Shown: in pieces, positions 1 to 9,097 of the stretch | Layout: the number at the start of each line of letters is the position of its first letter | Position numbering within the stretch: the stretch's first letter is position 1 | Assembly: GCA_016191015.1 (NCBI GenBank) | Contig: JACPPM010000090.1 | Location: 1-63,203 of the forward strand | From: Acidobacteriota bacterium | Lineage (GTDB): Bacteria; Acidobacteriota; CAIWXX01 | Reading direction: 5' to 3' | DNA length: 63,203 bases | Program-made: the position numbers and the translations under genes | Notes under the pieces: model-generated | What the model was told of the DNA's origin: nothing | The model's database searches: none | Seen by the model: the letters and a program-made list of their open reading frames with translations, nothing else

Positions 1-1
1 A

Positions 2-1570
2 GCTGCCGCGGAGGCTGCGCTGGAAGCCGTGCGCCGATCATGGAATTGTTCTCTCGACGCGGTTCAGGTGCGCACACCAGACGACTCGTTCGACCTGTTG
101 ATGAACCGGTGGCTTCTCTATCAGGACGTGAGCTGCCGGCTATGGGCACGATCTGCATACTACCAGCCGGGCGGTGCGTTCGGATTCCGCGACCAGCTAC
201 AAGACGTCATGGCCCTCGCGCTGACCCGGCCGGATCTCATGAGAGAGCACCTGCTGCGAGCCGCCGGCCGGCAGTTCATCGAAGGTGATGTCCAGCACTG
301 GTGGCATGAGCCGAGCGGCCGTGGCACGAGAACGCGTTGCTCAGATGACCTGTTGTGGCTTCCCTACGCGGTGGCCCACTACATTCGGGTGACGGGAGAC
401 GCAGGCGTCCTGGATGAGCGCTTACCGTACCTCGAAGCACCGCTCCTCGCTGCCGACGAGCTGGAAGCCTATGGTCATCCAAACGTATCAACCGAGCAGG
501 GGACGCTCTTCGAGCATTGCCTGCGCGCAATCGACAAGGGAATCACGAGTGGAGCTCACGGACTTCCGCTGATGGCTGCCGGCGACTGGAACGATGGCAT
601 GAATCGCGTGGGACGCGGCGGGCGAGGGGAGAGCACGTGGCTCGGCTTCTTCCTGTACAGCGTTCTCACTGAATTCGCGCCTTTGTGCGAGTCCCGTGCG
701 GACCAAGCTCGGGTTGAGCGCTACCGCAGCGAGGCCGCCCGCCTCGCGACGGTGCTCGAGCAAGCGTGGGACGGCGAGTGGTACCGGCGCGGTTACTACG
801 ACGACGGCTCGCCCCTGGGCTCCGCGCAGAACGACGAATGCAAGATCGATTCGATCGCGCAGTCCTGGGCAGTGCTTTCCGGAGCGGTTCCAGCGAGGCA
901 CACGGAACGCGCGATGGACGCGATCCGCACGCACCTGATCCGGCGAGGCCCGCAAGTCCTGCCCCTGCTCACGCCGCCCTTCGATCAATCGGCGCAGGAC
1001 CCCGGCTACATCAAGGGCTACCCGCCGGGAGTGCGCGAGAACGGCGGTCAATACACGCATGCGGCCGTGTGGATCGTCATGGCGCTGGCCAAGCTCGGAA
1101 GTGGCGACGAAGCGGCTGAGCTGTTCCACATGCTCAACCCGATCAACCACACGCGCACCCCGGCCGACGTCGATCACTACAGAGCAGAACCCTACGTGAT
1201 CGCGGGCGACGTCTGCGCGAACCCCGGGTATGCCGGGCGAGGCGGCTGGACCTGGTACACCGGCTCCGCCGGCTGGATGTACCGCGCCGGCCTCGAAAGC
1301 ATCCTCGGCCTCAGGCGCCACGGCACGACGTTCGAAGTCGACCCCTGCATCCCCGCCTCATGGCCCGAGTACCAAATCCTCTGGCGCTTCAACCAAGCGC
1401 GCTACGAGATCACCGTCTCGAACCCGCATCGCCGCTGCCGAGGCATCGCCGATGCCCAATTGGACGGCACGCCGGTTGATCCCCACGCTATCCCACTCGT
1501 CGATGACGCCGCCACGCACCACCTGCGGCTGATCTTGGGCGACGAGCCGCACCCGGCGAAGCAAGTCTGA
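2..1570 (+). CDS. Cyclic beta-1,2-glucan synthase / GH94-type protein, C-terminal part (5' end outside window)
   Basis: The reading frame is open from base 2, so this is the last ~522 codons of a longer gene; the GTG at 29 is internal. The protein resembles the C-terminal GH94 (former GT36) domain of NdvB/ChvB-type cyclic beta-1,2-glucan synthases, which processes the glucan chain by phosphorolysis. Visible landmarks in order are [11 protein letters not shown], the active-site-type motif GDWNDGMN (family general acid Asp), [18 protein letters not shown] and [17 protein letters not shown], then a short beta-rich tail to the stop. No frame lesion is seen, so it is probably the functional copy. 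Three degenerate copies of the same gene follow in the same orientation at 2600, 4290 and 7190. NdvB versus a stand-alone cellobiose-phosphorylase-like enzyme cannot be settled without the 5' part, but copy 3 keeps a little more of the upstream domain and that also looks NdvB-like. Confidence 0.85.
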   Translation, partial: AAAEAALEAVRRSWNCSLDAVQVRTPDDSFDLLMNRWLLYQDVSCRLWARSAYYQPGGAFGFRDQLQDVMALALTRPDLMREHLLRAAGRQFIEGDVQHWWHEPSGRGTRTRCSDDLLWLPYAVAHYIRVTGDAGVLDERLPYLEAPLLAADELEAYGHPNVSTEQGTLFEHCLRAIDKGITSGAHGLPLMAAGDWNDGMNRVGRGGRGESTWLGFFLYSVLTEFAPLCESRADQARVERYRSEAARLATVLEQAWDGEWYRRGYYDDGSPLGSAQNDECKIDSIAQSWAVLSGAVPARHTERAMDAIRTHLIRRGPQVLPLLTPPFDQSAQDPGYIKGYPPGVRENGGQYTHAAVWIVMALAKLGSGDEAAELFHMLNPINHTRTPADVDHYRAEPYVIAGDVCANPGYAGRGGWTWYTGSAGWMYRAGLESILGLRRHGTTFEVDPCIPASWPEYQILWRFNQARYEITVSNPHRRCRGIADAQLDGTPVDPHAIPLVDDAATHHLRLILGDEPHPAKQV

Positions 1571-1848
1571 GCGGCTCCATTACGCCATTCCGGGACTCGG
1601 CCCGACGAACCGGGTGTCCAGTTCTGTCGGAATCCTGATCCTTGCTGCGAGGTTGGCCCGGTTGACGGTAGCGTTCAATTCGTGGAAGAGTGTGTTCCGG
1701 CCGCCCAGGAACGCGACCACGATACCATCCTCCAGAAATGCCGCCATCCGGGGCTCTCAGCTTGCATCGCTCGGCTCATGCAAGACGCCGCATGGTGAGT
1801 CTCCGCTTCCCGGCGGAAACCGAAGGCCGAAGATACGGCCTTGGGGCG
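1571..1848. other. Intergenic region after the GH94 gene
   Basis: Separates the GH94 stop from the tail of the convergent PIN-domain gene. One plus-strand frame around 1681-1799 stays open for about 38 codons but matches nothing I recognise. No clear terminator hairpin with a T-tract is visible. Confidence 0.4.
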
Positions 1849-2280
1849 CTATGCTTTTCGAGACCTGTCGTGCTTCATCACTGTTACCCGGCATCGCCGG
1901 GCCGCCTCGCGCAGAGCATTGTCGATCGTCGCAAGCGGCACCGCCTCGCGCATGGCGAGGTCAAGGTACGAGGCATCGTAGCAGGAAATGCCATACTTAC
2001 GGGCAAGCGCGAGGATGTCTGAGAGTATGCGGCTGATCGGCTCGGAAACGACCGTGATTGGGATTTCGAGTACCAGTTCTTTTAATCGCATGGATTCCGC
2101 TTCAGAGAGGCGTTTGCGTCGTTCGGCGACCAGAAGTGCGTTCGCAAACTCCAATGGCCAAATCCCCGGTACCAGAACCTCTGCCTCCGACACCAGATCC
2201 ATTATGACATCGGCGTAGCGGCTGCTTTCATCGAGGCCCCAGGCCATCACGACCGAGTTGTCGACGACAAACCGTTCCAA
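1849..2280 (-). CDS. PIN-domain toxin (VapC-like)
   Basis: Small ribonuclease-type toxin of a type II toxin-antitoxin module; PIN proteins cut RNA (often tRNA) with a Mg2+ site of acidic residues. The fold signature is clear: an N-terminal FVVDNSVVMAW with the first Asp, a central Glu in PLEFANALL, then YDASYLDLAM and an Asp in LATIDNAL. I prefer the TTG at 2280, giving a protein that starts MERFVVDNS just after the antitoxin stop; a GTG at 2307 would add nine residues and overlap the antitoxin. The antitoxin gene lies immediately upstream on the same strand, so the two are co-transcribed. The pair sits between GH94 copy 1 and a GH94 fragment. Family assignment is firm; the RNA target is unknown. 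Confidence 0.85.
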   Translation of the reverse strand: MERFVVDNSVVMAWGLDESSRYADVIMDLVSEAEVLVPGIWPLEFANALLVAERRKRLSEAESMRLKELVLEIPITVVSEPISRILSDILALARKYGISCYDASYLDLAMREAVPLATIDNALREAARRCRVTVMKHDRSRKA

Positions 2281-2282
2281 AG

Positions 2283-2525
2283 CTAGTCCCGGCCTTCGGC
2301 GATCCACGACCTGATCTCACGCCACCCCACACGTCTCCCTGCGCGAAAGCTCCTGATTTCATCGATCACCTGTTTCAGATCGCGACGCACCACCCCCTCC
2401 GGCGGGTGTAGAACCGCCACGGGCACACCGTGGCGTGTTATGCATATTCGCTCTCCCTTGGCCACGCGATCCAGAAGCTCGGGAAGGTGCGTCTTTGCCT
2501 GGTAAGCCCCAACACTTGTCATCAT
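2283..2525 (-). CDS. Phd/YefM-family antitoxin (VapB partner)
   Basis: About 80 residues. The N-terminal half matches the Phd/YefM DNA-binding fold: VGAYQAKTHLPELLDRV followed by GERICITRHGVPVAVL. The C-terminal half (EIRSFRAGRRVGWREIRSWI) is helical and would wrap the toxin. Two adjacent ATGs at 2525 and 2522 are the likely starts because GAGGTGG lies just upstream; a GTG at 2540 would fall inside the operator. The gene ends two bases before the toxin TTG start. Members of this family repress their own promoter, and a perfect palindrome lies between the probable -10 and the start codon. Here a Phd-type antitoxin is paired with a VapC-type PIN toxin, a common mix-and-match. Confidence 0.85.
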   Translation of the reverse strand: MMTSVGAYQAKTHLPELLDRVAKGERICITRHGVPVAVLHPPEGVVRRDLKQVIDEIRSFRAGRRVGWREIRSWIAEGRD

Positions 2526-2539
2526 CCACCTCAGTCGCA

Positions 2540-2554
2540 CTAGTCTAAGACTAG
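2540..2554 (-). promoter_or_regulatory. Operator palindrome of the TA promoter
   Basis: CTAGTCT-A-AGACTAG is a perfect inverted repeat with a single central base, continuing into another TCTA half. It lies 15 bases upstream of the antitoxin ATG, with an AT-rich -10-like TATATT (minus strand, 2563-2558) on its far side. The position fits an autorepression site bound by the Phd-type antitoxin. Confidence 0.7.
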
Positions 2555-2599
2555 TCTAATATATTCGCTGCGTGAAATCAAAGCCGACCGCAGGAGGAA

Positions 2600-2703
2600 C
2601 AGCGCGGCACACGGAGCGCGCGATGGACGCCATCCGCACGCATCTGGTCCGGCGAGGGCCGCAGGTTCTGCCGCTGCACACGCCGCCCTCTGATCAATCC
2701 GAG
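2600..2703 (+). pseudogene. GH94 gene fragment
   Basis: About 100 bases align with bases ~889-990 of the intact GH94 gene: the encoded stretch [24 protein letters not shown] is almost identical. It begins right after the TA operator region and stops at DQS, where similarity ends abruptly. It has no start of its own and is a relic. Confidence 0.85.
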
Positions 2704-2878
2704 CTCGGCCTACGTCCCGTAAAGACCCATGAGGTGGATCATGCTTTCTTCAAGGAGTTCGATGGCTGACAGGTCCGGGCAGCGGATCTAAGCCAATGCG
2801 TGAGGTATCACGCACCGCGTGACGAGGGTCCAGGCCGACTCCGATGGTGGTCGCATTTGGTTTGGGTGACAGCCAGGG

Positions 2879-2934
2879 TTGCAATCAGCCGGTACTTAAT
2901 CTTGCAATCAGACGACACCCAAGGTTACAATTGG
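2879..2934 (+). promoter_or_regulatory. Three 10-base repeats at exact 23-base spacing before the AAA/DUF4143 gene
   Basis: TTGCAATCAG at 2879-2888 and 2902-2911 and the variant TTACAATTGG at 2925-2934 start exactly 23 bases apart, about two helical turns, so they face the same side of the DNA. The last copy ends five bases before the ATG at 2940. This looks like an operator array for a repressor, possibly the gene's own product, which would block transcription or translation start. Confidence 0.55.
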
Positions 2935-2939
2935 CCGGA

Positions 2940-4187
2940 ATGACATCCCCCGCTCTTTATCGCCGTTTCGCCGAGCAGAGCCTCGTCGAGGCGCTGGCCG
3001 ACACACCCGTGGTGTTGATCCACGGACCACGCCAATGCGGCAAGACAACACTGGCGCGGATGGCGGGCGATCCACGAGGATATACCTACTTCAGTTTCGA
3101 CGACGACGTGGCGCTCGGTGCCGCCGAAGCCGACCCGCTAGGATTCGTGGCCGACTTGCCGGAGCGGACCATCCTCGACGAGGTCCAGCGGGCCCCGGGG
3201 CTGTTTCCCGCGCTCAAGGCTGCCGTCGACCGTCGCCGCACACCTGGGCGATTCCTCCTGACTGGCTCGGCCAACGTGCTCCTGCTGCCGAAGCTCGCCG
3301 ACTCGCTCGCAGGACGCATGGAGATCCTGCGACTTTTCCCGCTGGCACAGTGCGAGCTCGCTGCACGGCAACCACGGTTTCTCGATCGGCTGTTCACCGG
3401 CGCTTTCAGGACCCGCCGCTATGAGCGGCTGGGGACGAACCTGGCTGAACGCATCGCGGCGGGTGGTTACCCCGCGTCACTCGTGCGCGCGACGGCTCGC
3501 CGGCGTGCGGCCTGGTACCGCGATTACATTGAGACCTTGGTACAGCGTGATGTACGCGATCTGGCGCGCATCCGCTCGCTCGATGTGCTCTCGCGCCTGC
3601 TCGCGCTCGCCGCCGGGCAGACGGCACGCCTGCTCAACGTGAGCGACCTGGCGAGCCCGTTTCAGGTGAGCCGTCCGACGATCAATGATTACATAACGCT
3701 GCTCGAGCGGGTGTTCCTGCTGGAACAGCTCCCGCCTTGGCACAGCAACCGGCTGAGCCGGCTGATCAAGACGCCCAAGTTGCACATGGGCGACACCGGG
3801 CTGGCCTGTGCGCTGCTTGGGATGGACGCGGCAGTCTTGACACGGGACCGGGCAATGCTCGGCCAGTTGTTGGAGACGTTCGTGTTCCAGGAACTGCGCC
3901 GACAGGCGAGCTGGCACGAGGAGCCGATCTGGTTCCATCACTTCCGCGACAAGGACGGAGCTGAGGTGGACATCGTGCTGGAACGCGGCGCGCACCTGGT
4001 AGGAGGCATCGAGGTGAAGGCAGCGGCCAGCGTCAAGGCGGCGGACTTCCGCGGCTTGCGCAAGCTGAGGGAGACCGCTGGCAATCGCTTCGCGGCCGGC
4101 GTCGTGCTGTACGATGGCGAGGTGAGCACGAGCTTCGGCGACCGGCTCTTCGCCGTACCGATTCGTGCTCTGTGGGAAACGGTGTGA
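2940..4187 (+). CDS. AAA ATPase with C-terminal DUF4143 nuclease-like domain
   Basis: 415-residue protein of the widespread AAA_14/DUF4143 family. Walker A is GPRQCGKTT near residue 27, Walker B/sensor region TILDEVQRAPGLF followed by LLTGSANVLLLP. The C-terminal part carries the PD-(D/E)xK-like signature GAEVDIVLE then GGIEVK, typical of the DUF4143 end. A longer frame is open upstream to an ATG at 2844, but the family start MTSPALYRRF at 2940 is the natural one; the extra 32 codons would cover the repeat array and look non-coding. The role of the family is unproven; abundance in accessory regions has suggested defence or toxin-like functions. It stands alone between two GH94 relics. Confidence 0.88.
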   Translation: MTSPALYRRFAEQSLVEALADTPVVLIHGPRQCGKTTLARMAGDPRGYTYFSFDDDVALGAAEADPLGFVADLPERTILDEVQRAPGLFPALKAAVDRRRTPGRFLLTGSANVLLLPKLADSLAGRMEILRLFPLAQCELAARQPRFLDRLFTGAFRTRRYERLGTNLAERIAAGGYPASLVRATARRRAAWYRDYIETLVQRDVRDLARIRSLDVLSRLLALAAGQTARLLNVSDLASPFQVSRPTINDYITLLERVFLLEQLPPWHSNRLSRLIKTPKLHMGDTGLACALLGMDAAVLTRDRAMLGQLLETFVFQELRRQASWHEEPIWFHHFRDKDGAEVDIVLERGAHLVGGIEVKAAASVKAADFRGLRKLRETAGNRFAAGVVLYDGEVSTSFGDRLFAVPIRALWETV

Positions 4188-4289
4188 CAACGGCGACATG
4201 ACTAACGAGGAACGAGACTCGCCCTGATCCGGAAATACGAAAAGCTGAAGACACCGCTGGGGGGAGCTCTTCCAGCTCGGCCGGCCCTA

Positions 4290-5576
4290 TCCAGAGCGGT
4301 CGAGGCACGCGCGGCCGCTGCTCGGGCGACTTGCTCTGGCTTCCCTACGGCGTCGCCCACCACGTTCGGGTGACGGGAGACGCGGGCGTTCTCGATCAGC
4401 GTGTCCCATTCCTGGAAGCACCGCTTCTCGACGCCGGGGCGCTGGAGGCTTATGGTCAACCACATGTGGCAGCCGAGCAGGGGACGCTCTTCGATCATCG
4501 TTTCCGCGCGATCGACAAGGGGATCACGAGCGGGGCCCACGGACTTCCGCTGATGGGTGCCGGGGACTGGAATGACGGCATGAACCGGGTGGGGCGTGAA
4601 GGACGCGGGGAGAGCACGTGGCTCGGCTTCTCTCTGTACAGCGTCCTCACTGTACTGGCACCCTTGTGTGAGTGCCGTACGGATCTGGCCCTGGCAGAGC
4701 ACTACGGCAATGAGGCCAGTCGTATCAGGTCCGTGCTCGAGCAGGCGTGGGATGGCGAGCGGTATCGGCGCGGTTACTACGACGACGGCACGCCCTTGGG
4801 CTCCGCGCAAAATGGAAACCGCGTCCCCGCCCGGGGAGAAGGGCGCAGATGCAAGGAGCCGAGGAGCGAGGAGCGCAACGTGCACGGCGGTACTTGAGCA
4901 CCGCAGCGACGAAGGCGACGCAGCAGATGCGCCCTTATCGCCGGCCGGGCGAGCGCCGCAGGTTCTGCCGGTGCTGACGCCACCCTTCGATCAATCGGCG
5001 CAGGACCCGGGCTACATCAAAGGCTACCCGCCCGGAGTCCGCGAGAACGGCGGCCAATACACGCACGCGGCCGTGTGGATCGTCATGGCGCTGGCCAAGC
5101 TCGGAAGTGGCGACGAAGCGGCGGAGCTGTTCCACATGCTCAATCCAATCAACCACACGCGCACCCCGGCCGACGTCGATCACTACAAAGCCGAGCCCTA
5201 CGTGATGGCCGGCGACGTCTGCGCGAACCCGGGGTATGCCGGGCGAGGCGGCTGGACCTGGTACACTGGCTCCGCCGGTTGGATGTACCGCGCGGGCATC
5301 GAGAGCATCCTCGGCCTCCGGCGCCACGGCACTACATTCGAAGTCGACCCCTGCATCCCCGCCTCATGGCCCGAGTACGAGATCATCTGGCGCTTCAACC
5401 GAACGAGCTACGAGATCACCGTCTCGAACCCGCATCGCCGCTGCCGAGGCATCGCCGACGCCCAACTGGACGGCACGCCCGTCGACCACCAGGCCATCCC
5501 AATCGTCGACGCCGCCGCCACCCATCACCTCCGGGTGATCCTCAGGGACGAGCCGTACCCGGCCAAGCAACTCTGA
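4290..5576 (+). pseudogene. Degenerate second copy of the GH94 gene
   Basis: Bases 4290-4817 align with ~310-838 of the intact copy (same [11 protein letters not shown] motif kept) and 4950-5576 align with ~943-1570 through the stop codon. The ~105 bases between these parts of the parent are missing and replaced by unrelated sequence holding a palindromic element (4839-4936), so the two halves are in different frames. The 5' third is absent. The 3' part is very close to copy 1 (only scattered, mostly third-position changes), while the 5' part is more diverged. Confidence 0.88.
4839..4936. repeat. Palindromic interspersed element inside GH94 copy 2
   Basis: The left end AAGGGCGCAGATGC (4839-4852) and right end GCAGATGCGCCCTT (4923-4936) are inverted copies at 12 of 14 bases, with GGAGCGAGGAGCGCAACG and related GC-rich sequence between them. 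It sits exactly where copy 2 lacks parent sequence. The style (GCAGATGC ends, GAGGAGCGC core) resembles small hairpin repeats seen in several environmental bacterial genomes; that comparison is from memory. Confidence 0.6.
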
Positions 5577-5775
5577 AAGTTGCGCGCCGGCCCGCCCGTC
5601 TTGACACCAAATCCCCAGAATCACTATGTTTCACCCAGATGACATCGAGACGTTTGAGGCGAAGAGCTCATTCGGTCACGCGCGCGATCCCTTCGCAGTT
5701 TTCCATGGTCCATTTTCTGGTAGCGCAAGAGTGGTTTGATCGAACGATTCATGAATTCCCTGGAAGGATGAAAAC

Positions 5776-7098
5776 ATGGGTGAACCGCTAAGGTACGAAT
5801 ACGGGGACAAGACCATCCTTGAGTTGCAGAATTTGCAAGAGAAGGGTCACCTCAATCTCGAGCCGGGGTTCCAGCGAAAGAGCGTCTGGAGTCTCAGCGA
5901 TAGATGGAAACTCATTCAATCTGTAGTCGAGGGGTACCCGATCCCCTCGATCTTTCTCTATCGTCGCGACGAAAATGGAATGCCCGTGTACGACGTGATC
6001 GACGGCAAACAGCGACTCGAAACACTCTTTATGTTCACCAGAACCCGCGGATTCATGAGAGCTGGTTTTGATGTGCCGTTCAGGTTTGGCGACGATGACC
6101 GACCATCCCGCCATAGTTGGAAGGGACTGGTTCGACAAAAACGCCATGGGCCGGTCCTGACATACAAGATCCAGACAGTAGAAGTCAGCGGCGACCTATC
6201 CGATATTGTGGATCTGTTCGTTCGAATCAATTCAACCGGAAAGGCCTTGACAAGCAGTGAAAAGCGGCATGCAAAGTACTTCAAGAGCGCCTTCCTGAGG
6301 TCCGCCGACGTGCTCACACGGCGGTTTCGCGCCTATTTCCGAAAGCAACAGATCGTGACGAAGACGCAAATCATTCGCATGAAGGATGTCGAGTTGGTGA
6401 GCGAGATACTCGCATCCATCTCCGCCGGAGGTCCGATACACAAGAAGGCGGCGATCGACCGCGCCGTCGGAAACCAATCCGTCAATGCACATACTCTCCG
6501 CAGGGCGATGACCGAGTTCCGATCAGTGGCTCACTCCCTTCGACGCATGTTTCCCGAATTGCACACCACGCGTTTTCGAAATAGAGCGGAGTTCTACAGT
6601 CTCTTCATGCTCCTGTGGGAGTTGGACCAGCAGCATCTAGTACTCACAGATGGCCGTCGGAATCAGGCCGCATCACGCCTGCTCGCGCGCCTCTCGTCCG
6701 GTGTTGACGAGGTGCGCGAGATGCAGAAAAGGGCGAAGGGTGCTAAGCCGGAGCACCGGCTCTATGCGGACTATCTGCTTTCCGTTCAGCAGTCCACAGA
6801 CAACCTCGCTCAAAGAAAGCGTCGCGCTGAGATCCTTCGCGGGGTTCTGGGCGGGCTATTCGAGAGGAAGGATGATCGCCGGCTGTTCAGCCCCGAACAA
6901 CGAAGACTCTTGTGGAACTCTGACGAGAAGAAGTGCTGCCGGTATTGTGGGGCGACTTTGGACTGGACGAACTTCCAGGTCGACCATATCAGGGCGCACA
7001 GTCGGGGCGGGAAGACCGAATTGAAGAACGCTGCCTTGACCTGCGTGCGGTGCAATACTTCGAAGGGCGCGCACCGACGGATAATGTCCACCAACTAA
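5776..7098 (+). CDS. DUF262 NTPase-like protein with C-terminal HNH nuclease
   Basis: 440 residues. The N-terminal DUF262 (GmrS-like) domain shows [16 protein letters not shown], the family motif [12 protein letters not shown] and [12 protein letters not shown]. The C-terminus is an HNH endonuclease: CRYCG, then [21 protein letters not shown] and CNTSKG, giving two CxxC zinc pairs around the DH and N residues. DUF262 with HNH or DUF1524 nucleases forms GmrSD-type modification-dependent enzymes and related anti-phage effectors, so a restriction-like role is likely. AAGGATGAAAAC precedes the ATG at 5776 and supports this start. Codon use is less GC-rich than the surroundings, suggesting transfer. 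It is a single-gene insertion flanked by GH94 relics. Confidence 0.88.
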   Translation: MGEPLRYEYGDKTILELQNLQEKGHLNLEPGFQRKSVWSLSDRWKLIQSVVEGYPIPSIFLYRRDENGMPVYDVIDGKQRLETLFMFTRTRGFMRAGFDVPFRFGDDDRPSRHSWKGLVRQKRHGPVLTYKIQTVEVSGDLSDIVDLFVRINSTGKALTSSEKRHAKYFKSAFLRSADVLTRRFRAYFRKQQIVTKTQIIRMKDVELVSEILASISAGGPIHKKAAIDRAVGNQSVNAHTLRRAMTEFRSVAHSLRRMFPELHTTRFRNRAEFYSLFMLLWELDQQHLVLTDGRRNQAASRLLARLSSGVDEVREMQKRAKGAKPEHRLYADYLLSVQQSTDNLAQRKRRAEILRGVLGGLFERKDDRRLFSPEQRRLLWNSDEKKCCRYCGATLDWTNFQVDHIRAHSRGGKTELKNAALTCVRCNTSKGAHRRIMSTN

Positions 7099-7189
7099 AC
7101 CGACGTATGGGACCTACCATTGCATCCCGCGTGCCGCACCAGATCGACAGGCAGGGATTCCTCTGACAAGCTTGATCCGTGTGCTGGGC

Positions 7190-7700
7190 TGCAAATCCCG
7201 CTGGTACTGGCTCCGGGGGAAGTGCCACAGGTTGGTATTCCTCCTGGACCAGGGGAAGGATGCAGACCATGCCCGCGAGCTCGTCCAAAGGCACGGCAAT
7301 GTCGCTGCGGCCGAGGCCGCGCTAGAAACCGTGCACCGATCGTGGGATTGTTCTCTCGACGCGATTCAGGTGCGTACGCCGGACGATTCCTCAACTACCG
7401 ACGAGCCCTGGCCGGCGAGGTCCGCAGGTTCTGCCGCTGCTGATTCCGCCCTTTGATCAATCGGCGCAGGACCCCGGCTACATCAAGGGCTACCCGCCCG
7501 GAGTGCGGGAGAACGGCGGCCAGTACACGCATGCGGCCGTGTGGATCGTCATGGTGCTGGCGCGGCTCGGGAATGGAGACGAAGCGGCGGAGCTTTTCCA
7601 CATGCTCAACCCGATCAACCACACGCGCGCCACGGCGCGACATTCGAAATTGACCCCTGCATCCCCGCCTTATGGCCCGAGTACGAAATCCTCTGGCGCA
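7190..7700 (+). pseudogene. Degenerate third copy of the GH94 gene
   Basis: Starts further upstream in the parent than the window start: [16 protein letters not shown] and [28 protein letters not shown] resemble the linker before the GH94 catalytic domain. It then jumps from parent ~93 to ~937 ([12 protein letters not shown] region), jumps again at about 7629 from parent ~1153 to ~1319, and ends near 7700 at LWR. Two internal deletions and no 3' end make it non-functional. Confidence 0.88.
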
Positions 7701-8143
7701 GGGGTTCTTGAGATTGCTGTGCGCCGAAACGTCTCGCTCCGTGCGATTCCTTCGACCTGGCTCCAGCCGTCGGCGACACCGGCCAGAACGAGCACGCGCA
7801 TTTTCCCCTTCGATGGCCGATGGAGGATCAGCTCATAGTGAGTCTGGGCACCGACCACGAATCTCCCTACCAGAAAGTTGGCGGCCTCTTCGAGGGTCCG
7901 ATCCGCTCGGGATTTGAAGGGAGTTGCCCACAGAGTAAGCATGAGACAATCACTGGGCTCGCAATCAGCCCAAGCGGTGATCGTGACCGCGCCCCCACCG
8001 CTGCTCGCTATCTCGATCCGGGATATCATGCCACCTTCGTAGCTCACGTTTCCCCACGATCCCGCGAAATCTCCCAGCCCACCCGCCGCGACGATCGAAA
8101 CGCACGACAGGAAGAGAATGCAGAAAACCAGGTAGCTCTTCAT
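7670..8143 (-). CDS. Small secreted protein of unknown function with chimeric C-terminus
   Basis: About 157 residues. Start ATG at 8143 has a strong AGGAGG eight bases upstream and opens a clear signal peptide (MKSYLVFCILFLSCVSIVAAGG). The mature part has a Cys pair in ADCEPSDC and alternating beta-type sequence (VGAQTHYELILHR, MRVLVLAGVADGW). I recognise no family. The last ~11 residues, ending PEDFVLGP, are read from the antisense strand of GH94 copy 3, so the original 3' end was lost at the junction near 7702 and replaced. Probably still exported, perhaps not functional. No neighbour gives a hint to its job. Confidence 0.6.
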   Translation of the reverse strand: MKSYLVFCILFLSCVSIVAAGGLGDFAGSWGNVSYEGGMISRIEIASSGGGAVTITAWADCEPSDCLMLTLWATPFKSRADRTLEEAANFLVGRFVVGAQTHYELILHRPSKGKMRVLVLAGVADGWSQVEGIARSETFRRTAISRTPAPEDFVLGP

Positions 8144-8309
8144 GATTGCCTCCTTTGCTGTTGTCGATTCTTGCCTGGACCGATTTCGGTTCCATCCCGG
8201 ACGGCTACGAGACTCGAAGCTTCCAGGCCCCTGCCTTGCGTGTGGCATCCGCGAACCACGGACAAGTGCGCACGATCACCGCATCCCAGCCCCTCCCTTG
8301 CGGTGTCAA

Positions 8310-8909
8310 TCACAAGCGCAGGCCAATTGTCATTTGAACAGCCAGGGAGCCGTCAAAGCTGACATCGGTGAGGGTATGGACGATTGGTCTGGACATCCGT
8401 GAGACCTCGCATTCCGCGACCAGATGCTTCCACAGTCTCACGCCGCCGAACGCGTGCCATGCAACCTTGGTGGATGACACCTGGAATGAGTCGTACCCAT
8501 ACGGTGCTCCCTCCAGCTGGTACGTGTTGGACACGTTGACGTGGTCGACGCCGATGCCAGCTCCAATGTGAGCCGCCACGGCCTGAGATTTGGGCCTTGG
8601 TGTATAGGTGACATTCGCGAAGAGCTGGTAGTTGTTCGAAATCGTCTCCCGTATATTCTTCGCTCCGTGCCAGAAATACTCTTCGTGCCATTTGCGGTGC
8701 TGATACTTGAGCTCAGGTCCCAGAGAGACGAGATCAGTCAGGCGAAAATCGACGCCCGCGTGGTAGAGGAGACGATCCGGACCTGAGAAGCCGGAGTAGT
8801 CCCCATTCACGTTGACTCCGAGCTTCCCATAGACCTGCGTTTCGCCTGATCGTGCGGTTCCTGCGCACGCGATGGTGAGAACCAGAGTAGCGGACGCCAG
8901 CTTCTTCAT
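8310..8909 (-). CDS. Small outer-membrane beta-barrel protein
   Basis: 199 residues with a signal peptide (MKKLASATLVLTIACAGTARSG) and an OmpW/OmpA-like eight-strand pattern: GKLGVNVNGDYSGF, HAGVDFRLTDLVSLGPELKYQH, NNYQLFANVTYTP, AAHIGAGIGVDHV, AWHAFGGVRLWKH, and a final strand DGSLAVQMTIGLRL ending in a hydrophobic residue as BAM substrates do. ATG at 8909 is chosen because it starts the signal peptide; AAGGAG is present but rather far upstream (about 14 bases). Ligand unknown. Confidence 0.7.
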   Translation of the reverse strand: MKKLASATLVLTIACAGTARSGETQVYGKLGVNVNGDYSGFSGPDRLLYHAGVDFRLTDLVSLGPELKYQHRKWHEEYFWHGAKNIRETISNNYQLFANVTYTPRPKSQAVAAHIGAGIGVDHVNVSNTYQLEGAPYGYDSFQVSSTKVAWHAFGGVRLWKHLVAECEVSRMSRPIVHTLTDVSFDGSLAVQMTIGLRL

Positions 8910-9097
8910 GGGCACAGGTTCACTCCTTGCTTGGGCGGCATGCATGGACTCACTCTTCAAACGGTTGCTTTCATCACGGCAGAATCCCCGAGCTTGTCAG
9001 CGAGGAGATCATCTGTCTGCAGATGATACTACGATATGCCCGCGGTGTTGAGCGCTGCGTCGCGTCCGACGCGCGCCGCGCTGCACGGCCCTGGCCC

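Noticed and set aside
488-1321. Long open frames antisense to the GH94 gene
   Set aside because: Arg/Val/Gly-rich shadow of a high-GC coding strand; recurs antisense to each GH94 copy with no domain.
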